A stretch of DNA of 64,000 bases from Agroathelia rolfsii (Eukaryota; Basidiomycota; Agaricomycetes; Amylocorticiales; Amylocorticiaceae), in NCBI GenBank assembly GCA_018343915.1, contig JABRWF010000001.1, positions 5,208,001 to 5,272,000 on the forward strand, given 5' to 3'. Numbering within the stretch: the stretch's first letter is position 1; each line of letters begins with the position of its first letter. Positions 24,201 to 35,107 of this stretch are shown one piece after another. Position numbers and translations under genes: made by a program. The notes below the pieces were generated by a model. The model was not told where the DNA came from and ran no database searches. It saw only the letters and a program-made list of their open reading frames with translations.

Positions 24201-25911
24201 TATTAACGCTACAGACGTGGATTAAGGTACGAAAAGCTGTTACTTAGAAGTGTGAAAATATTAAAAAAAGAAATTAATAGAAAAATATGCCGGGCGAAAA
24301 AGTAGAATTACTTGTGGACGATGCTATACGATACGTACGGGCATATGGCGGAATGATGGAGATGAGCGCACCACATATCTATTTGTCGTCGATTGGCTTA
24401 ATCCCTCGAAATTCGCCTCTGCATGACATTTACGCCGGTTACTACCCAGGCGGGATCCAAGTAGCCTCCGATGGTGGAGGAACTGTTGAATGGGCGTCGA
24501 TGCTTTTGCAAATCCAAACCTTTGAGTATGTTAATGCGGTGGGATTCTCGCCTGACGGCAAACTCGTCGTCTCCGGCTCAGATGACAAGACTGTTCGGGT
24601 CTGGGACGCCCACACAGGCCAGCCAGTTGGTCATCCATTCCAAGGTCACACCGGCGTCGTCACATCGGTGGGATTCTCGCATGATGGCAAACTCGTCGTC
24701 TCCGGCTCTTATGACTCGACTGTTCGGGTCTGGGATGCCCACACAGGCCAGCCAGTTGGTCATCCATTCCAAGGTCACACCGGCTATGTCACATCGGTGG
24801 GATTCTCGCATGATGGCAAACTCGTCGTCTCCGGCTCTTATGACTCGACTGTTCGGGTCTGGGACGCCTACACAGGCCAGCCAGTTGGTCATCCATTCCA
24901 AGGTCACACCAATCGCGTTAGATCGGTGGGATTCTCGCATAATGGCAAACTCGTCGTCTCCGGCTCAGATGACGAGACTGTTCGGGTCTGGGATGCCTAC
25001 ACAGGCCAGCCAGTTGGTCATCCATTCCAAGGTCACACCGGCGTCGTCACATCGGTGGGATTCTCGCATGATGGCAAACTCGTCGTCTCCGGCTCAGATG
25101 ACAAGACTGTTCGGGTCTGGGATGCCCACACAGGCCAGCCAGTTAGTCATCCATTCCAAGGTCACACCGGCTATGTCACATCGGTGGGATTCTCGCATGA
25201 TGGCAAACTCGTCGTCTCTGGCTCAAATGACTCGACTGTTCGGGTCTGGGACGCTTATACAAGTCGGCCGATTAGTAATCCACTCCAAGCTCATGCTGAT
25301 CCAGTTACATCGGTGGCATTTTCCCCTAATAGCAATCTTATTGTCTCTGCTTCCCAGGACTCAACAATACATGTCTGGGATATAGATCCCTTTACAAGTA
25401 AATTTATTTGTCTTTCTCTAACTCGTCTTTCTTGAAACTAATGTATTAAACTGGTCTTTAGCATCACTTTTACCCAAAAGTAATTCTACTTCTCTAATGC
25501 CTATTTCTACACCCGACAATCGCTATGATTCCCAAAGTTTAGATTACGCAGGTATGTATTTTTTGTCATGCTATATATATTTCCTTATTATCTTTTCTCA
25601 TATATTGTGCTATACTTATATTTATTCGGTTCTCTAGGTATAATGCCTTATTTTCCATTCTGTACTTTAATCTAACCTTAGTTGCTTATACTTGCTTTTT
25701 TCCCCTAGTAAGCTATACCGATTCGTCCAAAATTGATATTGATGGATGGATTCTTGGACCATCTGGCCAGCTTCTATTCTGGGTTCCGCCAACCTATCGC
25801 CCAAATCTTTGGAGGCCTAGTAATATTGCTGTTATAGGCCCAAACTCGCTAAAGCTAGATTTATCAGGATTTGTTCATGGCGTAAACTGGCGACAATGCC
25901 GCAAGTTATAG
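21263..25911 (+). CDS. NACHT-WD40 STAND receptor (NLR-A)
   Basis: Eleven exons by hand: 21263-21308, 21376-21529, 21581-21705, 21765-22060, 22121-22171, 22224-22425, 22483-22638, 22686-24226, 24281-25397, 25462-25551, 25709-25911. They sum to 3,981 nt, all junctions in frame, giving 1,326 residues. Residues about 1-110 look like a C2-like beta domain. An alpha-helical segment to about residue 370 follows. NACHT has Walker A GVAGCGKS (399-406) and Walker B VVIDALDE (about 497-505). Seven WD40 repeats span about 941-1225, then a conserved tail (GWILGPSGQLLFWVPP). Fungal NACHT-WD40 proteins such as Podospora HET-E act in non-self recognition and regulated cell death; that role here is inferred from architecture only. 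The N-terminal effector domain was not identified with certainty. Confidence 0.9.
24530..25385 (+). repeat. WD40-encoding tandem repeat, 129-bp unit
   Basis: Seven 43-codon units within exon 9 of NLR-A. Units 2-6 are almost identical at nucleotide level (period 129 bp, for example 24661 to 24790). Variation is concentrated at a few codons: the residues after SGS (DDK, YDS, DDE, NDS), after GHT (GVV, GYV, NRVR) and at WDAH/WDAY. Units 1 and 7 are more diverged. This is the high-internal-conservation pattern described for fungal STAND receptors. Confidence 0.9.
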
Positions 25912-26650
25912 TCTCTTCCCGCTTCTCCATTCAAAGTGTAGGCATCTAATGTATTTTTCTACTTACGTTAGCAGTATTTGTTTGAATTTTATTTGTCTTA
26001 CTCTCTCGGATTTTCCTATTTATCTATCAATTTCTGTTTAATTACTTAAAAGGTAATACTCTGGTGTAGTACTAGAGCGACCGATTGAAGATTGTTTTTT
26101 CTTATGAGAAATTGTCTAAATTACTATATCATTAAAGTTCGAGTTCTTTCTGTGTATCATACTATACCATCTACCTGCAGTCGAGTTTAATCCAGTACTA
26201 ACGTGATTTTATTGTCTATTTTGATATGATAATTTGCTTTATTATTGCAGCCTAACGTCTTACTTTATTCACAATGTTTTTCTATAGTCCTATAAATAGC
26301 CTCACGAAATACTATATTTATTCATGTATATATTTTATATAATCTAAGCCTAGGATATTAGCTGTACAAATCCAAGTTCGATGCTAGGGAAGCAGACGGT
26401 GTATTCCTTCTATGCGCAAAATCATTCAAACATATACAATTATCATGAACGTAAGGGCTAACTATGCATAATTAAGCAGTATAAGAGGCTAGGATTTGCA
26501 AGAGAGGTAATGCAATATTATAATGACAAATTAGCATCACCTCGTATATTTCTGCTCTCTAGAAGGTCATTGTCTAGTTCACAACTACTTCCATCTTTGC
26601 TAGCTTGAGATAGAGGATATTGGGATAATACTTGTTTTTTTTTTTTTTTT
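25912..26650. other. NLR-A downstream region
   Basis: AT-rich. It aligns with the NLR-B downstream flank to about 26,172. A run of about 16 T lies near 26,640. No gene seen; the NLR-C relic begins on the opposite strand near its right end. Confidence 0.5.
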
Positions 26651-27413
26651 TTGTGAATTCAACTGCCTCTCATGTGTGAAAAGTGAATCTATAGGTCATC
26701 TTAGTGTTTATCAAATGTATCAATGTATTTTTGCACAATGGAGTTATGGGCGCTTATCATTCTGACTAGACCATACCCGACTTGAAGGCCCTGAGTATTA
26801 GCCATAAGTTAGTATCACCAGAAAAAATAACAATTTGTAAAATCTATGGAAAGTGTAGTTATGAACGAACTATATACAATTATGCATCTATAGTAGCACC
26901 TTTTTGATCGTTTCCTTGAGAATGTCTCCAAGACCTTTGAGTCCCAATTGTCATAAGAAGGGAAATTTTGCGGATTTTTCGATTATTTTCTTGTAATATT
27001 TGGACTAGTATCTACGAAGTTATGACATTTTCTTTCTTTTCCTTTCTTTTCTCTTATAAAAATTACCCTTTAGGGCATGGACTGTGGGCTGTGCAGTGGT
27101 CATGTGATTGGCCCTCATGTGTTCCAAGCCGTACATCACAGGAGTAATCTCGAGGCTACGCATACTTCTATTTTCACCATCATGCACAGCCCAGGAACGT
27201 AGCCTTCCTTCCTTGAACAATTCCTAACGGTTACCGGTACCGGTCCGGAAACGGATCTCCACATAGATGCCCAGTGAAGTTAGGATGAAAGTTCTTCCCC
27301 TGCATTGCCACTCTTACACTTCTATTTCCCTCTATGCACAAACCACTAAAGCTGCGCACGGACCATTCCATAGTAGTATAAATAGTGCATATAACTTGTC
27401 CTGAAGAGCTCAG

Positions 27414-29171
27414 TGTCACAACCCTAGTTATGCCATGCCATAGACACTATAGCATTTATTCATGTTTAACAAGCATATACTCAGATTTACCAAGCATATA
27501 CCCATGATCTTTCAGCATATACTCAGAATAACCATAGAATTACTCAGGTATTTAATATTATTATTATCAAACTACAAATCATGCTATAGAGGCTATGATA
27601 CATAATATATCACAGTATATTATCTATAAGTCATAGTATATCACAGCAAACCATAGTTTATTATTTGATTATAGCTTAGTTCTAAGCCTTGGACTTAGAA
27701 GAAGGTATATCACTATTTCCACTCCCTTTCACTATCACGTTGGTTGTGACATGTCACGTGTCACGTCACACAAAAGAGCGTAACTTTGCATTTCCCATCT
27801 TTAGGCACTATTATAGTTATACAGGAACTATAATACATCATGATAATCACTGGAACAATTAAGGAGGATTCTAGGAGTTATATTGGATCATTTAGTAAGA
27901 GTTAGAAGCTAGGAGAGCATACCAATGTAGAGAACAATAGCATACTATTATGTATTTAAACCTTTAAGGTCTAAGAGATGTTCCTCATCTCACAGACCTC
28001 CTTTGTCAATTCCATCTTTGTTTCATAGTCATTCACCACTCTCTGCAACATTACTAGGGTCTGGATTGACTTTAGTTATTGCATGGTTAACCCTTGACTC
28101 TATACACTTTTTCAATACACTTCTCATTCTATAAAGTATATATCTACCCTTTCTATAGTACACCCTGTCTATAGACCTGTTGTTACGAGTCGCTCATTGT
28201 ATTATAATTTTATTTCGAATTTCTCACTATTTTTCTGAATTTTTCCTAATTTTTCTCTATTTTTTGATGTATATATTGTATATTACGTAAGCACACACTC
28301 TGATGACTAAGCAGTCATGTGACCAGTCGACCATGTGACTGGCCATCATGTGACCACTAGTCATGTGACATATCATGTGAGCAGAGTCTAGAACATGGGT
28401 CCGGATCATGACACCACTTCAGACTCATTACAATAAATAATGGCGCAATATCACGCCATACTTAGCATTACTGCGCACAAACCATGCAACTGCGCACAGA
28501 CCAGGTAGAAATAGTATATAACCCTGTAGTGCCTCTACCTGAAGACCTCAGATTCGTTCTCTTTGTCTTCAGGTAAGCACAGTAGTGCTTTGTATTAAGT
28601 AAACGCTGACATAATAAAACTTCGTCTTCAGAGCCCCCCTCTCTCTCTAGGCTACCAGAGCCTGTCTCGCCCTTTCTCCCTCTCTCCCCACAAAATCCTC
28701 TCTGCTCAGTGCTAGGAGGTAACCAGTGTGCTCAGTGCTACTGGTTGCTTAGAGGTCGCTTCGTGCCCCTCTACATTAGCACGCATAAGACAGGTCCAGC
28801 CCATTGGGTGACCACTTGCGTGTCTGTAAACACATTCATAGTGCTCAGTGCACTCAAGTGAGCAAAGGCAGTGCCCTGCGCTCATCGCGGTTAAGATACA
28901 TCGCACGCCTAGCGGCATACACAAGATAATTGGTGTTCTGCGTGTAGACCTAGCTTGAAAGTCTTGTAGACTTGGAGTAAAGCTTGGTGATACAAAGACT
29001 CTGATTTGAGTGACAGCTGCAACAGCGCAAGGAAGTGTACACCCGCGCGTCCCTAGCCTTAGGAGTTGTAAAAAAGCCGTTACTTGGCTACCCCGTACCT
29101 TAGAGGGGTTGACGTAGGCATAGGTTGAGTTTTGGTGGCAAGAGTCAGGTGTGCTCTTGACACCTGTGACA
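27414..29171. mobile_element. Solo LTR of a different family (middle of three)
   Basis: Begins TGTCACAACC and ends CCTGTGACA, so the termini are inverted TGTCAC/GTGACA. Own sequence is about 771 bp (27414-28180 plus 29168-29171). It is flanked by CTCAG (27409-27413) and CTTAG (29172-29176), a target duplication with one transition. No coding region. Confidence 0.78.
28181..29162. mobile_element. Solo LTR, TGTTACGAG family (innermost of three)
   Basis: A 982-bp solo LTR beginning TGTTACGAGTCGC and ending GCTCTTGACA, with perfect CCTGT target duplications at 28176-28180 and 29163-29167. It inserted four bases from the end of the middle LTR. A TATATAA box near 28,515 suggests plus orientation. 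The same family supplies the solo LTR at 47532-63186. Confidence 0.9.
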
Positions 29172-30235
29172 CTTAGCTTCGACCTCTTCACCTTCAGGCA
29201 AGTAAACCCCAGGTTGTACTCCTCCTAGATAGATTGCTAATAAACTTTGCCTTCAGGGTACATTTCCATTGGCCTAGAGCTAGGTTCCTAGCCTTTCCCC
29301 TCTCTCTTTCTCTCCCCTACTTGTGGGCAGTGCAAATCCCCCTTATTGTGTGTGTGTGAATCACTAAGAGCAATGTATACGAATAAGATAACGGAGTACC
29401 CAGTGCATCCCCAATAGATAAGGGAACTGTGTATCTGTGGGAAACCTTGTTCGTAGGTACTTCATAAAAGACTTAAGTGTTAAGAAGGGCAATCATTGTA
29501 TTTGAAGTAAACTTTGGGTGTTGACCTATAGTTTCCATCAAGTCAAGGAGTGCACCCTTGACACCAATGGCTTGGTGATATCCACAAAATTGTATGCAGC
29601 ATTCTTTGCATCCAGGAGCTTTTGGATCTTCTTGTCTCTTCTACTTATTCCTTAATACTCTATATATAACTCATTAGACAATATAATGTTGGATACTCGA
29701 ATACACCTCTTAAGAGCAGCTGACACAACTAACCAGATGACCTAAACGTTGGGATAAATCTGATAAAATACAAGAGGGATAAGTTCAGCCAAAACTCATC
29801 TTGATTATTTTAATTTCTATCTTGATGATTATTCCCATTCTTTTCGACAATGGCTTCCGAGGTTTAGCCTTTTTTGTAGCCTTTCTAATCATTTCAGAAA
29901 TTCCAGCCACTAGCAAGCGTTACAGGTTGGCTTTAGTCTTGGCCGCTTTTTTTCATTCTGCTAATACTAGCACTACCTACTAGTCATATTTGCACGTGCC
30001 CCAATTCTAATGTATAAATGTAAGGCTGACGGTGCTAGCCTTCAAGACATTATTTGCTCTCCAAGAAAGAGGCTGTTCTCGAAAGTCTATATAAGCATAC
30101 TATTAGAGAGATAGACACACCATACTCTTTGCATCTTAGGAGTCTCCCGCAACTTCATCTAGCAATATCACCTTGCCAACTATCTCTGCTTTACCAGCCT
30201 AGTGTTGATTAACATTGAGCAGTGGCATCTTGGGG

Positions 30236-32050
30236 CATACATCAGTGGTAGGTGTAAGCGTATCTACCCCTGGGACACTCTACTACTTATATCCGTCTTT
30301 GGCATTGCTTGATAGGTGTGCGGGCAGGGCGGCTGGCTAGTACGCAGAAAGTGGCAGCAGCAGTGTAGGGGGAGGGGGGGGGGGAGTGTGTGTGCAAGGT
30401 AGTTTTCAAGCCACCGTGATAGCTGGATAGAAACCTATAGGGAGAGAGGTGAACGGCACTTTCCATAGTGTAGGAGTGCATCAAGACATGGCACAAGCAT
30501 CAATTCCCGTGACATCTACGAAATTTGGTCCTCAATAAATAGGTCTTAATGGTTGCAACCAGCCTGGAGCTAGCTATCACTGAACAATTCTGGCGTAGGT
30601 TATAATCATGTGTGGCTGAATATGATAGACGGTAGCTGTGACATCTCGGGATAGGTTGTATTGATCAAGCAGTCACGGTGCCCTCACACCAAGCACCTGT
30701 GCTAGCAGTTTTGGCCCGGGAGACGGGCTGCTCCTGGACCGGCGTCTCATTCACTTTGCACATGCCCGGCCGCTGCGATCGGAATGCGCTTTTCGCTTTT
30801 GGCGGCCAGTCTCCAACTCTAAAATGTCCAAGGACTGCATTTTCGAGTTTCTACAGTCAGCTAGCTGCTCATAACCAAGCTTGAAATACTCTCAAATTGT
30901 AAAACCATCTACTAGAAAAATCACACTGGTACTTTGCATATGCCATCTAAAAAATCTACAAATGCTTGCAAGTTACACTCAGAGCTCAGATACGGCTCAA
31001 CATCACCCACACCATCCCAAGGAGCATCCCGAAGGTCATCTATGGTTGTATCATCACCGTAGACACTAGAAATACACACCCAAATCCATGCCCCTGCCTC
31101 AGCTCCTGGAGCCCTAACACGAAATGTTACCGACTTCATTACTGAAATCACAAATGCAGCAGCAATCCGAGTTATCATCCACACTAATGCCCAAACCACT
31201 AATACACCTCCACGGCACCTTCTCATTGAAGTCTATCCCTATCCTGTATCACCAGTCTGCTGTGATCGGGAACCCCGATGGGTTTGTCATACCTTGCTTC
31301 TTGGCTACACGAATCTTCTCCACAATTACTTCTGCGTGCGACACCCATGTCTCCTGTCCCAGAGACCATTGCCTCGCCCATTGATGAGGCTCCTGAGTGC
31401 TGAGCCTTTGATGGTCCTGATGCCGGTACTAATTCCCATCCCCAAGTCAGCACTGCACCAAACTGGTATCCCGCGCAGTAGCCTGAAGAGGTCCAACAGC
31501 ATAATTTCCCTGCTCAAAACCGTTGCATGGGCAGGCCTCAAGTGAGTGGAGTGAACTTTGGAGTCTGCCTGCATAAGACCAATGACTTGGAGCCTTCTTC
31601 GCCTGTGAATCTAATCCGAGATATAACATATGTCTGCCCTCAGCTATCGCCAATAGTCCAGGCCTGCTGTCCGAGTATCTCATGATCATTCTTGATGCCC
31701 TTGATCATCTCGAGCGCCTTGACCCCATCTTTCATCACTTCCAGGGGCATTTTCAACACATTGCTCCGCTCCTCTTTCCCTGATACCACTTTTCCATGAT
31801 GTCCCTTATCCCTCCCCAGACTCCTCTAAAACAAACCCATGCTCCGGAAGACGTTCTACCACTCACCAATAGGCTCATCGTGTCGCCAAAGATAATATTG
31901 TTCTTTTGAAAGAAAACGAGCGCAGTTTTATAACAGTATGTTTTTCTGTGGAACTTGACTTTGGAGATGTCTCGTACTAAGATGTTGATGTTGCTTCAGG
32001 GCCTTTGTAAGAGTATACGTGACTGTCGTTCAAGTTACCAAACCATGATA
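30236..32050. other. Intergenic, no assignable gene
   Basis: About 1.8 kb. Overlapping short open frames occur on both strands around 30,680-31,690. One plus-strand stretch near 31,640-31,780 has protein-like composition (LLSEYLMIILDALDHLERLD) but has no start, and I could not place it in a family. A G-run followed by GT repeats lies at about 30,370-30,395. Confidence 0.4.
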
Positions 32051-33230
32051 TATTGTTCCATTGACTACAGGTACCATTAGCAATTGGGAAATCACATTTG
32101 CACGATGAGACAGAGCCCCCAAAGCCCTACCAAAACGTCGCACCATCGGACAAGCTGCTCAATGCTTCCAACCAGGCCAAAATTCTTGTTAATGACTATC
32201 GGGTTGAGTCTGGCATGCATCTAGACATTTTCATAGCCAAGTCAGCTACACAGAATAGCATTAAGGCGTCAGGGCGATGGGAGATGCTGTCTGTAGAAGA
32301 TCAGTGACTCCTAGAGAAGAGGCTGATTAATGGAAAGCATGCCAGACCTACACTTTACGACAAGGGAAAAAGAGGAGCTGGCAAGATTTCAGAGAAGGGA
32401 CTGAACCAGACCTGCGCCAAGTTGTCTGTAGTCTCTGACCAATTTTGGCTAGTCTGACGATACTGATTGTTTTTGACATTTAGAAAAACACCAATTAAGA
32501 GAAAGTACATTTCATCGTGTTTCCGTTGCATTGTTTTGATAGCCGATATACCTACCCTTGGGCTCCTTGACGTTCACCGAGGAACAGCTCAGGAGTGTTC
32601 CGGAGGATTCAATGTCTGCATGTATCAAGCATAGCCAGGGTACCAGGACTACCTACGATATTGATTTCAAGGTACGGTCCTGCTCGCTATTGTGCTGAAT
32701 GTCTTTATCTAAATCTTGCCTAGTTGGTAAACCATTCCCCTGCTGTTCTATATGTCCAAGTAAGAAAGAATTCGTTCTTCTTTCTTGACGTGTATTTATA
32801 ATCCAAAAACACGCCGTACGACATAAGATATACAAAGGGTTAATGTTCTGCTAGTGGAGAAGGTGCTCGACCTTTATCGTAGGATTGCAAAGCTACTAGG
32901 CTATTCTTCATGGTAGGTATGCCAATTTTAGTTATTTGCCATCTCTGAGTTCTGCTACCGTTGAGAACATCGATACCAGATTACGTCATCAAAGTCAAAT
33001 GAGCCAATAAGTAATACCAAAGGCGTCCTAGACGTATGCCTTTGTGCTCCTTCTCTCGTTGTTACACCTGGATCCTGATCAAGGTATTTTACTATGTACT
33101 GTCAGTTCCTAGATGACCTCCAAATGAAACTTGCTCCTTTTGGCCGGAAAGATGTATCCAATACCTTTTGGCCATCAAGAAAGAAGAATATATCATCGTG
33201 TACGTACTACTATAAAGCAAAGCACTTTGA
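32050..33230 (+). pseudogene. M3 metallopeptidase pseudogene 2 (5' part)
   Basis: Second degenerate copy of the M3 peptidase. It aligns with the 5' half of copy 1 (15,830-16,950): blocks YQNVAPSDKLLNASNQAKI, VESGMHLDIFIAKSATQ and FLDDLQMKLAPFGRKD-like. It retains about ten codons (AKILVNDYR region) that copy 1 has lost, so neither copy derives directly from the other in its present form. Many stops and frame changes are present. The catalytic half is missing beyond about 33,230. Confidence 0.8.
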
Positions 33231-33284
33231 CTGCGACCCAGCGACGAACGAAATGTTTTAGTTCTTAGCTCCACCTGTTGGTTG

Positions 33285-33503
33285 TGCATGCAAGCCCGGG
33301 GACCGCAACACCATTCTCAAACACCTGTATTTTCCTCATGCTGAAGAGGAAGCAAGATCGTGAGGCCGCCAACGGCCGACAACAGCAGTAACGCTGATGC
33401 CATGGACGTCGATGAAGAGAATGACACTTGGAAGAAGAGCAAGGTCACCGAAAATGGTCACGGAGGCGCGCTGGTGGATGCACTCGCTGCTGTCGGATAG
33501 TAA
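33285..33503 (+). other. Possible 3' end of an unidentified gene
   Basis: A plus-strand reading ending in TAG near 33,503 encodes NADAMDVDEENDTWKKSKV and then a short tail (ALVDALAAVG), which looks like a genuine acidic C-terminus. An upstream reading (PGDRNTILKHLYFPHAEEE) may be joined by an intron. The remainder of the gene is not present upstream, so this is at best a fragment. Family not recognised. Confidence 0.25.
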
Positions 33504-33654
33504 TAGACAACTACAAAACTCTGCGTACTTTCCTATTCTTTGCATATACGGTATACTATTCCAATGTCCCAAAGGCACATATAACACATAAGTCACACTC
33601 GTTTGCCTCGACGTGTCCTCACCATTGGTTTTCAATGGCATAAGAGCACCCCGA

Positions 33655-34020
33655 GGGTAGGGAGAAAAATGGGAGGGTTGAAAGGAAAAGAAAGACCCCC
33701 CAAAATAAAAACGGGAAAAAACCCACTCGTGAGAGCGGGAAAAACCCAAGTGAGGGAAAAACTCCTCGTAAAGGGAGAAAAACCTCACGAAAAGAAGAAA
33801 AAAAAATAAAGATAAAGATAAAAAAAGAAGCAAGAACGAGGCCAGAGAACAGAGAGCACAGAGAGCAAGCACGCAGAGCAAGAGAGCAACCCAGAGCCGA
33901 AGATACCCAGAAACCAGAAAGAGCCAGAGTCCCAGAGCGCGTATCCAAGAGAAAAGAGAAGATTCAAAAAGAAAAAGAAAAGAAAGAAAGAATAAAAAGA
34001 GAAAAAAATTGAAACTTCCC
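33655..34020 (+). repeat. Purine-rich tract (A/G on plus strand)
   Basis: About 365 bases very rich in A and G on the plus strand, made of imperfect GGGAAAAAC, AGAAAAAAAA and CAGAGAGCA-type runs. It creates long but spurious Phe/Leu-rich open frames on the minus strand. It lies directly 3' of the acidic-protein gene. A run of about 13 C follows near 34,065. Confidence 0.7.
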
Positions 34021-34102
34021 ATGATCCAGACCCCAAGTCCCTCACAGATCACCCTTCCCCTCTACCCCCCCCCCCCCAGCCACAAATGCCATTTATTGCT
34101 TT

Positions 34103-35107
34103 TTACAATCGTTCGCTGTCACGAAGCTTGTCAAACTTTTGTCCGACCCACTTCTTGACGCCCTTCCAGCCCACCTTAAGACCCCATCGACGCTGATGAT
34201 CTTCTTCCCCCTCCTCGTACTTGACCACCATCTCGAGGATGATCTCCCTCAGCAGTGGCAGGCCGGCATCCTGGCTATCAAGGTTGTCCGAAGAGGGTAC
34301 TTGAAGACCGGCGTCCGACAGGGGCTTGAGGTACCTCTGCACGAACTCAAACTCGTGCGTCACGGGTTCAGACATAGGTGTAGGGGCAAAAGTTGTTGTG
34401 GCGGTGGGGGTCTCTCTCATCGTCTTTGTCTTCGTATGGGTAAAGGGTATGGGGATAAGGTCAATGTAGATACCGTCGTCTTCGTCTTTGTCGCTCTCGG
34501 ACTCCACCATCGAGTCTTCGATCAACGAGGTCCACGGGGCCAGGTAGACATCGAGAGGCTTCATCATACTAGGACGCAGAATCGAGTCATCGTCATCGTC
34601 ATCGTCGTCGTCGGACTCCTCTTCCTCCTCCTCTTTGTCATCATCATCGATCGTGACCGCAGTCCAATTGTAGTCGCCGCAGAGGACATCAACCGCACGC
34701 TCGAATTCCTCATTGGCGATCGGCTGCTCCTCCCTGCTGTTGCTGCTGCCGCTGGCAACGCTCGTCATCGTCTGGATCACCAAGGGGTTGGTGTAGACAC
34801 GCGCTTTGTCCCCAATGTCGGCCAGCGATGCTGCAAAGGAGGAGGTTGAGTAAATGGAGATTGAATCCGAATACTCACTGAGGGAATCATCCACATCCGA
34901 GCCGGAGCAGCAATCGTCATCCTCTGAGGTCGTCATCGTCGTCGTCGCCAGGCTTACAACGTTGGCCGACAACCGCAGAGGCTTGAGGCCGCCGGAGCGG
35001 ATACGCCCGGCTGGGTAGTGGTCCCTTTCGAGTTGTTGGTTTGCACTGCGCGCAAGTCGAGAGAGGTTGATCTCCCTTTGCGCCAGCTCTAGCAATGAAT
35101 AAGGCAT
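34103..35107 (-). CDS. Acidic protein of unknown function
   Basis: An intact 334-residue single-exon frame, GC-richer than its surroundings. The N-terminus (MPYSLLELAQREINLSRLAR) looks helical. A Ser/Asp-rich stretch follows, then near residues 150-175 an almost uninterrupted run of Asp/Glu/Ser, an IYIDLIPIPFTHTKTKT segment, and a folded-looking C-terminal part (LPLLREIILEMVVKYEEGEE, then a Trp/Lys-rich end). No signal peptide or membrane segment is seen. I do not recognise a family. The length, composition and clean start next to a TATA-poor but distinct upstream region favour a real gene. The antisense open frame is a shadow of the acidic codons. Confidence 0.65.
   Translation of the reverse strand: MPYSLLELAQREINLSRLARSANQQLERDHYPAGRIRSGGLKPLRLSANVVSLATTTMTTSEDDDCCSGSDVDDSLSEYSDSISIYSTSSFAASLADIGDKARVYTNPLVIQTMTSVASGSSNSREEQPIANEEFERAVDVLCGDYNWTAVTIDDDDKEEEEEESDDDDDDDDDSILRPSMMKPLDVYLAPWTSLIEDSMVESESDKDEDDGIYIDLIPIPFTHTKTKTMRETPTATTTFAPTPMSEPVTHEFEFVQRYLKPLSDAGLQVPSSDNLDSQDAGLPLLREIILEMVVKYEEGEEDHQRRWGLKVGWKGVKKWVGQKFDKLRDSERL

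Larger units (their letters stand above)
20310..26172. repeat. NLR segmental duplication, copy A
   Basis: About 5.9 kb duplicated at about 37,030-42,872. Similarity is uneven: very high in exons 2-4 and from the end of exon 8 through the 3' flank, much lower in exons 6-8. Limits were judged by eye from where the flanks stop aligning. Confidence 0.75.
26949..29563. mobile_element. Solo LTR, Element-2 family (outermost of three)
   Basis: Related to the 838-bp LTR of Element 2 (55229-56066). It begins TGTCATAAG and ends CCCTTGACA, flanked by direct repeats CCAAT (26944-26948 and 29564-29568). Own sequence is 26949-27413 plus 29177-29563; the middle is a later insertion. It keeps the TATAAATA box and the AGCTTCGACCT start motif (now at 29175-29185, after the insert). 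No internal region is present, so it is a solo LTR. It interrupts the NLR-C relic. Confidence 0.88.
26650..30235 (-). pseudogene. Inverted NLR relic (copy C), split by LTRs
   Basis: The reverse strand aligns with NLR-A exons 3-7. At 29,770-30,235 come exon 3/4 equivalents (for example CGGAAGCCATTG next to KRMGIIIKI, matching KRVGILVKI). At 29,564-29,690 lies the exon-6 start (AAYNFVDITK, matching AAYDFVDLIN). The alignment then resumes on the far side of the LTR stack at 26,948 and runs to about 26,650 (AAGGAAACGATCAAAAAGG; ATTGTGCAAAAATACATTG). Stops and substitutions are frequent. The NACHT and WD40 parts are absent. It is the oldest-looking of the three NLR copies and lies tail-to-tail with NLR-A. 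Confidence 0.82.

Noticed and set aside
24578..24940. Repeated frames on the other two phases and the minus strand of the WD40 array
   Set aside because: Periodicity comes from the 129-bp WD40 units. The plus-strand WD frame has the recognisable GH...WD pattern and joins the NACHT exon in frame.
24525..25385. CRISPR-like array
   Set aside because: The regular 129-bp repetition is protein-coding WD40 sequence without spacers, in a eukaryotic gene.
33336..34052. 238-codon minus-strand frame rich in Phe and Leu
   Set aside because: It is the complement of the purine-rich tract. The hydrophobic composition is forced by TTT/CTT/TTC runs, not a membrane protein signature.
34139..34849. 236-codon plus-strand frame opposite the acidic-protein gene
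   Set aside because: Antisense shadow: GAT/GAA codons read backwards give long Val/Ile/Phe runs. No start context or domain.
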